Assembly (NCBI GenBank): GCA_029255685.2
Contig: CM055313.2
Span: forward strand, 30,996,579-31,060,578
Direction: 5' to 3'
DNA from: Silene conica
Taxonomy: Eukaryota; Streptophyta; Magnoliopsida; Caryophyllales; Caryophyllaceae
Length of the DNA: 64,000 nt
Part shown: piece by piece, positions 12,301 to 23,284 of the stretch
Layout of the letters: every line of letters begins with the position of its first letter
How positions within the stretch are numbered: position 1 is the stretch's first letter
Program-made: the position numbers and the translations under genes
The notes under the pieces: model-generated
Seen by the model: only the letters and a program-made list of their open reading frames with translations
What the model was told of the DNA's origin: nothing
Database searches by the model: none

Positions 12301-13908
12301 GTCTACCACGAAGGCAAGGCAAATGTGGTAGCTGACGCTCTAAGTAGGAAGTCAATTCATGCTCTGGATTGTGCCAGATCGAGAGGGAGGTTGTATGGTG
12401 AACTAAGGGAGATGGGAATATTCATGATCCGGAAAGGGGATGCTCTTAGTGACTTGACAGTAGAGCCGGAGTTGTATGGTGAGATTCGGGAGTTGCAAGA
12501 TAATGATGCGAGAATCCAGAAGTGGCGCAGGATGGTGGAGAGTGAGGGTGGAGAGTCTGCAACCAGGTTCAGTATTCATACTGATGGTAGTTTGAGGTTC
12601 AGTGGACGATGGTGTGTTCCGGATGTGGAGGAGCTAAAGAAGAAGATCCTGACTGAAGCTCATGCTACTCCATATTCAGTTCACCCAGGGGGTGATAAGC
12701 TCTATAAAGACCTTAAGAAGACGTTCTGGTGGCCTAACATGAAGAAGGAAGTCGCAGAGTTTGTACCGAGATGCTTGACTTGTCAGAGAGTGAAAGGGGA
12801 GCATAAGAGACCTCAAGGGAAAGTTCAACCGTTGGATGTGCCAGAGTGGAAGTGGGAGAATATTTCGATGGACTTTATCGTGGGGTTGCCTCGGACTCAG
12901 AGGGGCAACAACATGATTTGGGTGATCGTGGATCGTTTAACTAAGTCAGCTCACTTTATTCCCATGAAAGATACCTGGAGTAAAGCTGAATTGGCTAAGT
13001 CATATGTTCAGAATGTGGTCAAACTGCATGGCGTACCCAAGGACATCGTTTCAGATCGAGATTCGAGGTTCATATCTAGATTTTGGCAAGAGTTGCAGGC
13101 CGCTTTGGGTACCCAGTTGAAGATGAGTACTGCTTTCCATCCGGCTACAGATGGTCAGACTGAGAGGACGATTCAGACCCTTGAAGATATGTTGAGGGCT
13201 TGTGTACTCGAGTTCGGAGGATCTTGGGAGGATCGACTGGGGTTGATCGAGTTTTCTTATAATAACAGTTACCATGCAAGCATAGGCATGGCTCCTTTTG
13301 AGGCTTTGTACGGGAGGAAGTGTCGGAGCCCTGTGTGTTGGGATGATCGAGCTGATGTTGTGACATTGGGGCCAGATATGATCCAGGAGATGGTGGAGCA
13401 GGTTCAGATTATTCGACAGAGGATGAGGGCCGCTCAGGATAGACAGAAAAGCTATGCCGATCTGAAAAGGAACGATATTTCATTTGAGGCCGGGGAGAAG
13501 GTACTACTTAAAGTCTCTCCGATGAAGGGTGTGATGAGATTCGGCAAGCGTGGCAAATTGAGTCAGAAATTTATTGGGCCATTTGAGATCTTGGACAGAG
13601 TTGGAGAGGTGGCATATCGCTTAGCTTTGCCTCCAACCCTATCCAAGGTCCATAATGTGTTCCATGTGTCCCAGTTGAGGAAGTACGTGAGTGATCCCTC
13701 ACATGTGCTTCAGCATGAGGTGATTGAGGTAGACGAGCAGTTGGCATACATTGAGACTCCGAAAGAGATTTTGGACAGGAAAGTACGGAAGACTCGCAAT
13801 GGGGAGACATGTTTGGTGAAAGTCCTGTGGACAAATCATAACCAGGAAGAGGCTACATGGGAACCTGAGGCGTCCATGAGAGAGCGTTATCCGCATCTAT
13901 TCGATTGA
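9310..13908 (+). CDS. Chromovirus gag-pol polyprotein, intact, 1532 residues
   Basis: It encodes capsid, protease, reverse transcriptase, RNase H and integrase in one uninterrupted frame. The frame is open upstream to an ATG at 9142, but I chose ATG 9310 because MPPRR is a common start of such gags and the upstream 56 residues resemble translated leader. Seen in order: retrotransposon gag domain (about 60-230); CCHC knuckle starting CFGC at 279; protease DSGA at 422-425; RT with FIDD (D757, D758); RNase H YTDAS (D904); integrase zinc region about 1120-1160; integrase acidic residues D1188, an aspartate in SDRD near 1249 and E1285; and a C-terminal chromodomain-like segment of about 50 residues rich in aromatic and acidic positions. 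In known chromoviruses this domain directs integration to particular chromatin. All catalytic motifs are present, so the copy may be active. Confidence 0.96.
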   Translation: MPPRRDNIANITQEELDLLRAEIATLKAKRMDSAKMSTIIARHQPTHFTGEGEPHLLGAWCREFGNLFELVDCPEELMVDQAAHYLRGMAGDWWTANKGELREAAIEGGSAFVPWDAFKGVLNEAFLPEFQKSKLREEFDSFQMSEDMTVEAYYRKFIQLVHYVGDMGFDDAMLAMKFERGLSIAIKKRLIAAPPTTIRDIYLRAGAAERLSDMIRKDKQSKTEKRKAETVTEGSGSKKQNNNKFSGYFGSSASSGGRNQSGGNHMSGISGSGSAGIVCFGCGKRGHKQAVCRSSGGNQSGGYRTPTSGYQGPHTQSHGSSDYRTPMTNYGGGAKSGGSSNYQRNYNNYQSRPYQNQFNGSGSNQKTGAGGNQQAGTSSASQSGVKSSGKLFAMGKQAAQEDAHVVTGTFLVNSKPTFVLFDSGATHSFVSRDHVKALGLERFDWIADPVTIPSGESIVCNRVYGSVPIKIGEAIFYCDLIEFPLGGFEVILGMDWLGKYRAFIDCHQKKISLKGPKGVRVSYKGYRVKPKIKFISVNTLKSSLRKGESLILCQMWDCEAETPKTSEIPVVREFEGVFRDDVPGLPPRREVEFSIDLKPGAGPISKSPYRMGPKEMEELKKQLDELAEKGFIRPSVSPWGAPVLFVKKKDGSLRLCVDYRELNNVTIKNRYPLPRIDDLFDQLSGAGVFSKIDLRSGYHQLRIKDEDIPKTAFRTRYGHYEFVVMPFGLTNAPAVFMDLMNRVFSPYLDKFVVVFIDDILVYSKNAEEHEDHLRKVLQTLEEHKLNAKLSKCEFWLEKVAFLGHVISKEGVAVDPSKIEAVTKWQSPKNVSEIRSFLGLAGYYRRFVKDFSKIAKPLTSLMRKENRYIWDESCEKAFLTLKERLTTAPILALPVGSDNFEVYTDASKHGLGCVLMQNGRVIAYASRQLKTYEENYPTHDLELGAVVLALKLWRHYLYGATFKVFSDHKSLKYIYTQKELNMRQRRWIELIGDYNMQIVYHEGKANVVADALSRKSIHALDCARSRGRLYGELREMGIFMIRKGDALSDLTVEPELYGEIRELQDNDARIQKWRRMVESEGGESATRFSIHTDGSLRFSGRWCVPDVEELKKKILTEAHATPYSVHPGGDKLYKDLKKTFWWPNMKKEVAEFVPRCLTCQRVKGEHKRPQGKVQPLDVPEWKWENISMDFIVGLPRTQRGNNMIWVIVDRLTKSAHFIPMKDTWSKAELAKSYVQNVVKLHGVPKDIVSDRDSRFISRFWQELQAALGTQLKMSTAFHPATDGQTERTIQTLEDMLRACVLEFGGSWEDRLGLIEFSYNNSYHASIGMAPFEALYGRKCRSPVCWDDRADVVTLGPDMIQEMVEQVQIIRQRMRAAQDRQKSYADLKRNDISFEAGEKVLLKVSPMKGVMRFGKRGKLSQKFIGPFEILDRVGEVAYRLALPPTLSKVHNVFHVSQLRKYVSDPSHVLQHEVIEVDEQLAYIETPKEILDRKVRKTRNGETCLVKVLWTNHNQEEATWEPEASMRERYPHLFD

Positions 13909-14054
13909 GGTAAGTTACGCGGACGTAACTTTTCTTTAAGGGGGGCGGAGTGTAACATTTTGTGATTTAAGTACACTTTTTGTGACGCTTTGTTTGTTTT
14001 GCGACCTAAATGGGGATGAACTTCGGGACGAAGTTCAATTTAAGGAGGGAAGAC
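13909..14054 (+). other. Chromovirus 3' spacer with two polypurine-tract-like sites
   Basis: The functional tract TTAAGGAGGGAAGAC ends at 14054, directly before the 3' LTR. A second purine run, TTAAGGGGGGCGGAG near 13936-13950, is followed by TGTAACATT, which looks like an LTR start. It may be the remnant of an older LTR boundary. The frame listed from 14010 runs into the LTR and is not a gene. Confidence 0.75.
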
Positions 14055-16111
14055 TGTAATACCTCGATTTTGAGCTTGATGGTATCTTATTTTCTTATAT
14101 GTATATGTGTGTGTGTCGTGCTAGTTAGGGGATTCGAACTAGGGACCTCTTATATGTGTATCATGCTTGTGGTAGGGTTCGAACTTGGGATCACTAGGAG
14201 TAAGGTCTTGGGCCTCGAATTTCGTGTAACACAAGGAGCCCATGATTCATGTTACTCACGTTTTATGAAACCCACACACACCCCTTACTCCTGCCGCCAT
14301 ATATGAGGCATTTCGACCTAGTTCTGACCTATCTACAAACACCACCACTACCCTAGATTGCTCAGCCGCCATCACACTCCAGAAAGATCAGATCCCCACG
14401 GTTGTTTACCTCCGTCTAACTCCTTCGTTTCGAGTCAGAAAACAGGTATGCGCAGCCTGTGTCTTTCGTTGGTAATCTATTTAATTTGTTTACGTTTGTT
14501 GCTCTTTCGAGAAGGGTTTGAGTGTCGGGGTTGCGTTAGTTTTTGTGTTGTTGTTTTGCTAGTGTCTGAAGGTTGGTCAGGGGGTTAGTCATGGTGGTTT
14601 TGGGGTGTCAAGTACGGTGGAAAAGGGGTAAGCGTTCTGCTGTCTGGTTCTCGGTTTTAGTCGAGGGTCAGGGATATCGTCACAGGAGGTGTAAGGGGGT
14701 GGTACCACTGTTGACTCGGGGGAGGTCGACACAGTGGCACCACCACGGTGGATGAGTCTGGTGTCATAGGGTTTATAGGTGGCGGTTGTGGGTGGTGGAA
14801 CCCCTAGTGGTTGCGTCGACAGGGACTTGTTCAGGGGGGGTAGCAGCGTCGTGGTGAGGAGGAACCAGTGTTTGGTTTGGGTCTGGTCTGACTTGTTGGG
14901 TGGAGTCGACGGTGTTGGTGGGTGTCAGGGATGGAGTAGGTGGTTTGGGTGTCACGTAGGGTGGCTGTCGGCGGGCATAGGGGTGGTCGTGAGGCGGTTA
15001 GAGGAGTTGTTAGGGTGTAGGTGAGTCGTGAAGGTAGGAGGGCTGTTTTGTTGTTCTTTTACGTTTTATTATTTCGATTTTTATCAATAGTATTATTATT
15101 ATTATTATTATTGTTATATTATATTATATTAAGGTTGTTTTATCGATATTAGTACTTTGTTATTCTTTCTTTCGGTTTTGGGTCGTGTTATTTATATATA
15201 TATATATACGAGTCGGGAAGTATTTAATCATGGGACGTCTATTTTTGGGAAGTTACTATTTTTGGAAAGTTTCTATTTATGGAAACTTTCCACTTTTGGC
15301 ATGTTGCTATTTATAGTAAGCACGTTCGTTAAGGGTTCGGGAAGTTTGTTAATTCGTTGCATATATCTGTTTAGGTAGCGAGTTTCGGGTGGAACATTTC
15401 TAAGCATATTCCGGATTGTGTTTGCATTCCTGCTATTTCAGGTAGGGGAAAGTACTGGTTATAATAATGATGTGTTATCTATTCTCATATGGCATTAAAC
15501 ATGTTGCTACTTAATATCCTGTGATCATTGTATTGAGTTGTTATCTTATTCTGTGTTATCATATAATGTGAATATATGTATATTGGGCCTTGTGATATGG
15601 AGTTGGATCGGTGCGGAGTATGTGTATGGAGTTGGATCGGTGCGGAGTATATATGGCGTTGGATCGGTGCGGAGTATATATATATGGTGTTGGATCGGTG
15701 CGGAGTATATATATGGCGTTGGATCGGTGCGGAGTTTATTAATTATAATCGTTATGTTATTCTTTACCTACTCAACCTTGTGGTTGACCCTGTGTATTCG
15801 TGATCACCTGTGATGAATCAATTTTGGGGAGCAGATTGACAGGTGCTGAGACTAAGGGGGAAACTATGGGAGGAAGAGCTTGGATCAAGACCAGAGTAGA
15901 TGTCTAGATCACTTAGTCATTTTTATGAGTTGTACTTTACCGTTTGTTAAGACTTTTGGAAACTGATGTAAGAACATGTCTTGAGTTTAATTCTAATTAA
16001 AGTACTGTTTTTCTTTCCTTTGTATCTACTGCCTCGGGAAACCGAGATGGTAACACCCTTACTTATCTGAGGAGTCCTAGTACAGGCCCTTAAATAAATG
16101 GGGGTGTTACA
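14055..16111 (+). repeat. Chromovirus 3' LTR
   Basis: It is a near-identical partner of 6720-8773, with the same five-unit array at 15605-15734. It is followed by the right target duplication CCTTA at 16112-16116. Confidence 0.95.
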
Positions 16112-16116
16112 CCTTA

Positions 16117-16441
16117 TCAGGATTTTATCATTTCTCAGGGCCACTCGAGGAGTAGTAACTGAAATGCATGGCCATGCTCGAATACAGATTCGTTTTATCA
16201 GTTAAGTTACTCTGTAATCGGGGAAACCACTCTTGATACAGATCGCTTGTGAGATACGACCTTTGCGAATGCGGATTTGCAAATTGTCTTACATTGAGTG
16301 GGAGAAATTTTAAAAGGATATGAGAATCGGTTATCACACCTACACTTGTACGGACAAGTGGGAGTTTGTTGGAGCCTTGTGTCCTCCACATGTAGTGTGA
16401 TGACGTCATTGCACATACCCTTGTACGGACAAGTGGGAGAT
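16117..16441 (+). other. Copia-1 3' untranslated region, second part, with duplicated polypurine tract and LTR start
   Basis: It continues the Copia-1 sequence after the nested element. CTTGTACGGACAAGTGGGA occurs twice, from 16345 and from 16420, each followed by TGTTGG. The second copy precedes the real 3' LTR at 16442. The first is followed by a short LTR-like start at 16367 resembling the Copia-2 LTR start. Copia-2 has only one such tract. Confidence 0.8.
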
Positions 16442-17302
16442 TGTTGGGGCTGGTGTCCTTGACAATTAAGTACAATGACTTATTAAATCTCTTTAAGGAT
16501 CACAAGGGCATACTTCAGTATTATTACCAGTTGATCCACATTTATCAATAACGGTTGGCTTGCTAGATAAGTTTGACGTTATTGTCATACAGATGGCGGT
16601 GATCAACTGGTCCCTATACGTCACACCTATAGGACACGTTTGAGAGATGTGAAGGTATGAAAATACAGTCACAGTTATATTTAATTAAATATTAATTTCG
16701 CGTATTAATATAAACAGTTATATTAATTTGGGTAATTATACAATATCGTAATTTTATCAGACCATTATTAATACATCGACTGCATTAATATCAGATAACA
16801 CGTATGCGATTTATAATAAAACCCGCGAATTATTATTTTAGCAAATCGGGTCGAATCATGCAAAGAATAAGGTAAGAGTGGAAAAAGCCCACTCTTACCC
16901 CATACCCATTCGGCCGGCCGACCTAGGGCTACATGAGGAGAGTCCTTCTCCTTATGTCAGGGACTCTTGGTTAACTGTAGAATCATAATTCTCACAATTA
17001 GGGTTTTTGAGAGCATCCTTCTCCCAAAAACTCAGATCTCACACCTAAAACCCCAATAGCTCTCCCCATATTGCAAGGCAATTGGAGAGTATTTTCTAGC
17101 ACACGCGGCATCATCTCAATCAAGTCTTGGGTGCAAGTTATAGGAGGGAATTTACTTTAATTCCTGTTCTTAGGCCTTTTCAAGCAAGGACCCAAGGTTG
17201 TATTCTTTTTCATGTTTTTATTTATCTTATGAAAATAATCACAACTGTAATTTTCATTATAATCCTGCAAGTTTAGGGCGAATACATGCTATATTCCCCA
17301 CA
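16442..17302 (+). repeat. Copia-1 3' LTR
   Basis: This 861-bp LTR begins TGTTGGGGC after the purine tract AGTGGGAGAT and ends CCCCACA. Its last 334 bp match the window start. It contains a single isolated motif-like GGCCGGCCGACC at 16912-16923. The next base starts Athila-like LTR sequence. Confidence 0.93.
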
Positions 17303-18659
17303 AACTATAGTAAAAAGGATGCTAGGATGTTCGGGTAGTAAATAGCTACGATGGTGTAAATCCTAAGTCAACATGTATTGCAGTCGCGTAAGGGGTGTAA
17401 TGTATCCTTTCGGTCTGTGGTACCTAATAGCTCCTTTCGGCCTATGCTATTAGTTCCTAGGTCTCAAAATTCTTGGGTGTCAACAATAAGGGTGATTCCT
17501 AAATTCTAGGTCACATACCTTTCAGTCTTAAGTAACCTAGCCGTCTTAAAGTGTAAACCAATGCCCTTCCCATATCTCTCAATCTTGGGTAGGTCATTAC
17601 TAACATCCTACAAGTCTCCTTTCAGTCTCATTGTAAGTTATTATAGTCGACGAAGAAAAACGGTCTGAAAACATACGCGCGTTGGTCGACCGACCAGCTA
17701 GTCCAGTCGGCCGACCAACACCTCAGTCGACCGACCAGTTAAGCTGGTCGGCCGACCAAGGCCGTGCTACAGTCGGTCTCGGAATTCGCACCATCTACGC
17801 ATATTACTCCCTAAATCCTAACATATGGAATTTAGCTACTCATGGAAACTGAAATAATTATAATAACATTAATAAAAACGGAATTCATGGCGATCATTAA
17901 TCTACGCATGCAATAATAATAAAGGCTTTGGGATTCTAACTTAAACCGGATACAAGCCATTCTAAAATAACAATAATGATACTGAAACTAAGAAGAGATT
18001 TACCGGAAACAAGGATTAAGGCAGAAAGGAAGAAACTTTATTGAGTATCGCGGAAAGATTGATGATTACAATGAATTAAACCAAAGAAAAGTGTTTGATG
18101 ATAATTGAAAGATTAAAACTAAAACTGGATGGTGTAATACTAGGTAGATAATAGATCGAAAACTAATTTTTTTAACCCTAAACACGAGATTAGCTTAAAT
18201 AGGCGGAAATAAAGAGTTTCCTAATGACCTAATCACTTAAATGGGCTTTGCGGAATTTTCTGGGTCTGCGCTGTGGTCGACCGACTTAGGTAGTAGGTCG
18301 GTCGACCTCTTGTCGGGCTTGGTGGACTTCTGGTCTTTTTATAACAGTCCCCTGGTCGACCGACCAGAGTAGTAGGTCGGTCGACCTACTTTCCTGTAGG
18401 TCAACCTTGATTTCTTCTCGGTTTGACTTCTTGGTACTTGGTTCGCGCTTCGAGTTGACTTATCCATGCTCCTTGGTCATGTAAAAATCCCGAGGGCAGA
18501 AATTTGGTATAAATCGTCCTTTTTCCGCATAATTCTGCAAAAAGAGCATAAAAATACGAAAGTAGACAATTGTTGGGAAATAAAGGCTAAAACATAGTAA
18601 ATGAGCGACAAAATGCGTGTAAAAATAGATATAAAACATCATAAAATAGACACGCATCA
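17303..18659 (-). repeat. Athila-like LTR A, W-type, truncated by the Copia-1 insertion
   Basis: Read on the minus strand it begins TGATGCGTG at 18659 and matches the W LTRs (21641-23198, 34718-36270). It stops where Copia-1 entered, about 200 bp before the expected end, so the rest must lie left of the window. It is followed at 18660 by gag-like sequence of another element rather than a purine tract, so it is a 5' or solo LTR. Motif pairs start at 17684/17705, 17725/17746, 18275/18296 and 18354/18375, all 21 bp apart. Confidence 0.85.
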
Positions 18660-18778
18660 GATATCATCCTCTAGCTCCGCTGTTACTTGAGCTATTTTAT
18701 GCATAAGACCCGTGATAGAAGTGTTTATCGATTCTTCAACTTGCCGTGACTGAAGAGCAAGTGTCGTTATTAACGACT

Positions 18779-19021
18779 TCAGTTCATCCATCTATTCATG
18801 GCAGGCAGCGGGAGGGGGTTTCGTTGTTGCGGTGGTGAAAAAGGGTAAGAGGGCTCTTGAAAGCCTGGTTGATAGTACGGATGTGGCGGTGTATAACTGC
18901 GGGGGCGGATCGGAACAAAGTGACTTTGCATATAGTGTTGATAAGCATAAACTTGGCCACTAGCTGCAAAACAGTAAACTGCATCGTGTCCCACAGTACC
19001 ATATCTCTTACAAAATACCAC
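18779..19021 (-). pseudogene. Gag zinc-knuckle fragment of element X
   Basis: About 80 residues are open on the minus strand. They include a cysteine-histidine motif, CKRYGTVGHDAVYC, resembling an Athila gag CCHC knuckle with the second cysteine changed, followed by a proline- and tyrosine-rich tail ending MNRWMN. This composition is typical of the linker after the knuckle in Athila gag. No protease or pol follows. The similarity is judged by eye; a chance frame is possible but less likely. Confidence 0.55.
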
Positions 19022-19196
19022 TTGGGGCTCCTATGAACGGGACATAGGTGGCCTCTCCTGAAGTACCATCGATCGGACCTGTAGGACCTATCAAAACAAC
19101 ACTAAAACAAAAAGATAAAAACTGCCTGAGGGAATTAAATTCCCTGAGACGAAAACAAATAAACGAAATAAAAATAGATAGCGCAATTGCCTGTCC

Positions 19197-19214
19197 TGCA
19201 ACGGCACCAAAACT
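19197..19214 (-). other. Probable primer-binding site of element X, degenerate
   Basis: On the minus strand, TTTTGGTGCCGTTGC lies just after the LTR end and resembles the tRNA-Asp site TGGCGCCGTTGCCGGGGA with changes. This places 19215-20729 as the 5' LTR. Confidence 0.6.
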
Positions 19215-20729
19215 TGACAGGGGTGTCGTATACCTATCAAAGATAAACCAACTGGCCTAAACTAATATAGCTAGGGAAGTCGCGTCGAATCCACAGGGAG
19301 GCAAGATATCTGTTTTAAAGTTCGCTTATTGGTCACAAGGGGTAGTTTTGGTCTGATTATCTAAACTACAAGCAAAGAGAGAAAAGGACAAAATAAAAGT
19401 ATAGCAGGGAGAAGGAAACAACTACGACATCCGGTTCACCGTAATCAATCAAGTCTAGTAATCAAGGTCTCAGGTTAAACGATTTAAATATAATCTATGG
19501 GGTATCGAATATCTCCTTTCGGTCTCCATTCACCCTAAAACAACAATAACTTAGCTTTTGCGCTCACTACGGTCCTAATGTGTTACTAAAGGCCTCACCC
19601 TTTCCAACCTTTCAGTCCAGGTCAAGATTTACTGAATCAATTAGTCAAATGCGTCGACTCAAGCAACTAGTCGGTAATAAATGTAGCAATTTACAACAAC
19701 GATCATATGAGCATAATCCCAATAAAACGATTACTATTCTTTCATAATTACGGATTCCCTAAGTCTTAGCTAAAGAAACTACCTACGCATAATGAAAAGT
19801 AACCAAAGCGTAAAAGAGATAAAGAGGAAAAGTAAACTAGATTAAGCATTATCGATTAACATGAAAGGAAGAAATCAGATCTGGAAAATGCAAAAAGGAA
19901 AGGAGAACGGAGTTTCCTCCGTTTCCTGTCTACAGTGACAGAGTAAAAGTGAAAAAGAGATCTAAAGTAAGAGTTGATGTTTAGTACTTTAACCTAGTCC
20001 CTTATATAGAGAAATTAGGTTATACTACTAATCTAACCTAAAAACAAGACTGCGGAATCCGAAGCCTATAAGTGAAGTGCTCGATCGAGTTGTAATTTCA
20101 CTCGATCGATTAAAAAGCTCCAAAATCCCCTCGATCGAAAGAAAGGACTCGATCGAGTTCTTCCCATCTGGAAATTACTCGATCGAGCAAAGAAGCCCTC
20201 GATCGAATAGAAAGAGTACTCGATCGAGTACTTCTCAGCGCGTAATTCCTGCACTGCGCATTGAATTTCAAACGGCTGTCCTTTTTTCGTTACTCGTGAA
20301 AATCGAGCGTCTTTGGAGGCGTTGGAAAGATAAGAGGACAAGATTTTATCTCCAATTTGAATCACCGGATTATCTATTGTAAAACTCGAGATATGGCTCT
20401 TCAAAGTAGGCACTAACAAATGGAAGCTCTTCCTTGCTTGCTTAGCTTCCTTTCTCCATTGTGCGCACCTCAAGTAGCTTTTCACTTGGACAATTAGCGC
20501 TTTCCAATGCTTGTAAGGCCTATTCCAACTTCCATCTTCTAAAATAGGTTACTTTCGACAAAAAGGCATGGTTTTCGCAACTTTTACATACTTTCCTGCA
20601 AAATAACAAGAAATACACAAAGAAGCGAAATAGGGGCAAAAAAGTGCATAAAACGCATGTAAATGCCTGTAAATGCATGGAAATGCGTTTCAAAAGAAGC
20701 TAAAAAGTGTATATAATATGTACGCATCA
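19215..20729 (-). repeat. 5' LTR of element X, CTCGATCGAG type
   Basis: This 1515-bp LTR reads on the minus strand from TGATGCGTACAT to CCCCTGTCA. It shares layout but not sequence with the W/V LTRs. Like T (62338-63608), it carries several CTCGATCGAG palindromes and a conserved stretch around CCAACTGG. Target bases ATCAT follow at 20730-20734; the other copy is outside the window. The frames listed at 20066-20485 are LTR sequence. Confidence 0.82.
20080..20228 (-). repeat. Seven CTCGATCGAG-type palindromes in LTR X
   Basis: Copies, some with one changed base, start at 20080, 20101, 20130, 20148, 20178, 20198 and 20219. Pairs are spaced 21, 18, 20 and 21 bp. The spacing resembles that of the GGTCGGTCGACC pairs although the motif differs. 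Confidence 0.85.
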
Positions 20730-21640
20730 ATCATTTCTCGAATAATTAAACATACGACTTCCTATTTAAATTCACATACATGTTAATTTTATATAGGAAT
20801 ATGTTGAAACAATGTGAAATTTTAGTTAATCGACTTCCGTTGATTAAAATATTTGATTCGTTATTTGATTCATATAAGTATTAATTCTCGTATAAAATAG
20901 ATGTATAATATACATTATTATTTAACTTGTATACTTAGTTTTCCGAGTAGATTACACGTTTAGAATATAAGTTTTTATTTAATTCTTATGAGTTAATTAT
21001 AGCCGATTCTCGAGTTTTCATCGTATAATATATATATTCCTATTTTATAATTTAGTAATTAATTATCATTGATTTCTTTTCTCCATAAGTTTCTTATATG
21101 GGTTTAGTATCTTATGAGATGAAGTATAGCCTCCTTAAGGAGATTCATTTGTTGATGCATGTAGAGTAACGTATTAGGATATGTGTGAAACTCACCTCTG
21201 GACCTAGTACGTGTTGCGTGTAAGGATATGTGTTAAGCTCGCCTCTAAACCTGACTCATGTGTGTTTGTCGCGTGATGGGATATGTGTTAAGCTCACCTC
21301 TGGACCCCATTACGTGTTTGTTATGGCGTATCGGGATATGTGTTAAGCTCACCTCTAGACCTAGTACGTGTATGGATGTGGCGTATCGGGATATGTGTTA
21401 AGCTCACCGCTAGACCTGACACGTGATCAGTTGTTGCATATTGGGATATGTCTTAAGCTTACCTCTGGACCCAGTGTGTGATAATTGTGTATTGGGATAT
21501 GTGTTTATCTCACCTCTGGATCCAATACTTGTGTGTGGTAATGGGATATGTGTTAAGCTCACCTCTAGACCCATTGCCTATGTGTGTATGTTGGGATATG
21601 TGTTAAGCTCTCCTCTGGACCCGACATTTGTTTGTCGTGG
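20730..21640 (+). repeat. LTR Y-plus, left part, with degenerate tandem repeats
   Basis: An AT-rich section to about 21160 is followed by roughly eight imperfect units of about 55-60 bp. Each has a core like GGGATATGTGTTAAGCTC then ACCTCTGGACC. The same array continues after element W at 36271, and the reverse complement of related units lies at 38060-38490 in Y-minus. It is therefore one gypsy-type LTR interrupted by W; its start lies beyond element X. Confidence 0.7.
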
Positions 21641-23198
21641 TGATGCGTGTCTATTTTATGATGTTTTACATCTATTTTTACACGCATTTTGTCGCTCATT
21701 TACTATGTTTTAGCCTTTATTTCCCAACAATTGTCTACTTTCGTATTTTTATGCTCTTTTGCAGAATTATGCGGAAAAGGGGCGATTTTATACCAAATTT
21801 CTAACCTCGGTATTTTGCATAGCCAAGGAACGAGGAAATTCAACTCGAAGCGCGAACCAATTACCAAGAAGTCAAACCGAGAAGAAATCAAGGCTGACCT
21901 ACAGGAAAGTTGGTCGACCGACCTACTACCCTGGTCGGTCGACCAGGGGACTGTTATAAAAAAAGATCAGAAGTCCACCAAGCCCGACAAGAGGTCGACC
22001 GACCTACTACCTAAGTCGGTCGACCACAGCACAGACTCAGAAAATTCCGCAAAGCCCATTCAAGTGATTAGGTCATTAGGAAACTCTTTATTTCCACCTA
22101 TTTAAGCTAATCTCGGGATTAGGGTTGAATATCTAATTATCTACCAAGTTCTCTATCTAGTTTTTAGTTTTAATTTTTCAATTATCATCAAACACTTTTC
22201 TTTAGTTTTATTCATTATAATCATCAATCTTTCCGCAACATTCAATAAAGTTTGTTCTTTTCTGCCTTAATCCTTGTTTCCGGTAATTCTCTTCTTAGTT
22301 TCAGTTTCATTATTGTTATTTTAGAATTGCTTGCATCCGGTTTAAGTTAGAATCCCAAAGCCTTTATTATTATTGCATGCGTAGATTAATGATCGCCATG
22401 AATTCCGTTTTTATTAATGTTATTATTGTTATTTCAGTTTCTATGAGTAGCTAAATTCCATATGTTAGGATGTAGGGAGTAAATAACGTAGATGGTGCAA
22501 ATTCCGAGACTAACTGTAGCAGCGCCTTGGTCGGCCTACCGGATTACCTGGTCGGTCGACTGACGTGTTGTTCGGCCGACTGGACTAGCTGGTCGGTCGA
22601 CCAACGTGCGTATGTTTTCAGACCGTTTTTCTTCGTCGACTATAATAACCTACAATGAGACTGAAAGGAGACTTGTAGGATGTTAGTAATGACCTAACCA
22701 AGATTGGGAGATACAGGAAGGGCATTGGTTTACACTTTAAGACGGCTAGGTTACTTAAGACTGAAAGTTATGTGACCTAGAATTTAGGAATCACCCTTAT
22801 TGTTGACACCCAATAATTGTGAGACCTAGGAACTAATAGCATAGGCCGAAAGGAGCTATTAGGTACCATAGACCGAAAGGATATGTTACACCCCTTATGC
22901 GACTGCAATACATGTTCACTTTAGGATTTACACTATCGTAGCTATTGATTACCCAAACATCCTAGCATTTTTTTTTACTATAGTTTTACTCTCATCTTTA
23001 TTTACTTGTTTTATTTTTTATATTTGTCTCTAGGCTTAGTAATCATCAATTCAAACCCCCAAATTGTTACCCTAAAACAATGACATCAAACGATAAACAT
23101 TCCCCACCTCTCTGTGGTTCGACCCTGACTTTCACTATCTATAGTTAAAGTTTAGGAATTATAAATTTTATCTTTGATACCCTCAACAACGGGTATCA
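21641..23198 (+). repeat. W 5' LTR
   Basis: Motif pairs start at 21912/21933, 21993/22014, 22529/22550 and 22570/22591, each 21 bp apart. A 138-codon frame at 21689-22105 is open in both W LTRs, but it reads through the motif array and has no recognisable domain, so I do not call it a gene. Confidence 0.92.
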
Positions 23199-23202
23199 AA
23201 TT

Positions 23203-23220
23203 TGGCGTTGTTGCCGGGGA
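23203..23220 (+). other. W primer-binding site, tRNA-Asp type with mismatches
   Basis: TGGCGTTGTTGCCGGGGA differs at two positions from the perfect site in V. It lies four bases after the LTR end. Confidence 0.82.
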
Positions 23221-23284
23221 GGTGACGCCAGTGTTTATTGTTTTTTGTTTATGTTTTCCCTTCTTCTTTTACCGTCATGACCAT

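Larger units (their letters stand above)
6720..16111 (+). mobile_element. Complete Ty3/gypsy chromovirus (Tekay-like), intact and young
   Basis: Long LTRs of 2054 and 2057 bp, starting TGTAATACC and ending TGTTACA, flank one open gag-pol frame, a Met-tRNA primer site and a polypurine tract. The target duplication is CCTTA at 6715-6719 and 16112-16116. Copia-2 shows the corresponding unoccupied site near 59091. The LTRs differ at roughly ten positions by hand count, about half a percent, which implies recent insertion. A C-terminal chromodomain-like segment, single gag-pol frame and 2-kb LTRs fit the Tekay clade of chromoviruses; the clade is my inference. Confidence 0.95.
1..17302 (+). mobile_element. 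Copia-1, Ty1/copia LTR retrotransposon, 5' end cut by window edge, split by a nested chromovirus
   Basis: The element runs from a partial 5' LTR at the window edge to a 3' LTR ending at 17302. Both LTRs end in the same stretch finishing CCCCACA. The domain order gag, protease, integrase, reverse transcriptase, RNase H is that of Ty1/copia. Bases 6720-16116 are a later chromovirus insertion with its target duplication. The paired LTRs differ at about 5 of 334 comparable bases (hand count), so the insertion is older than the chromovirus inside it. The right flank starts AACTA, inside an Athila-like LTR; the left target duplication is outside the window. Its coding region resembles Copia-2 (38609-60304), and the LTRs are related but clearly diverged. 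Confidence 0.93.
18660..19214 (-). mobile_element. Internal remnant of minus-strand Athila-like element X
   Basis: It lies between LTR A and the X 5' LTR. On the minus strand it reads primer site, a short leader, then a gag fragment. Only about 170 bp separate the primer site from the gag knuckle, far less than in a full element, so an internal deletion is inferred. The remainder of X lies beyond LTR A, outside the window. Confidence 0.65.

Noticed and set aside
21689-22105. A 138-codon frame present in both W LTRs (also 34766-35182)
   Set aside because: The LTR copies are nearly identical, so both being open is one observation. The last part reads the motif array (WSVDQ, RSTDLL). No domain or start context supports a gene.
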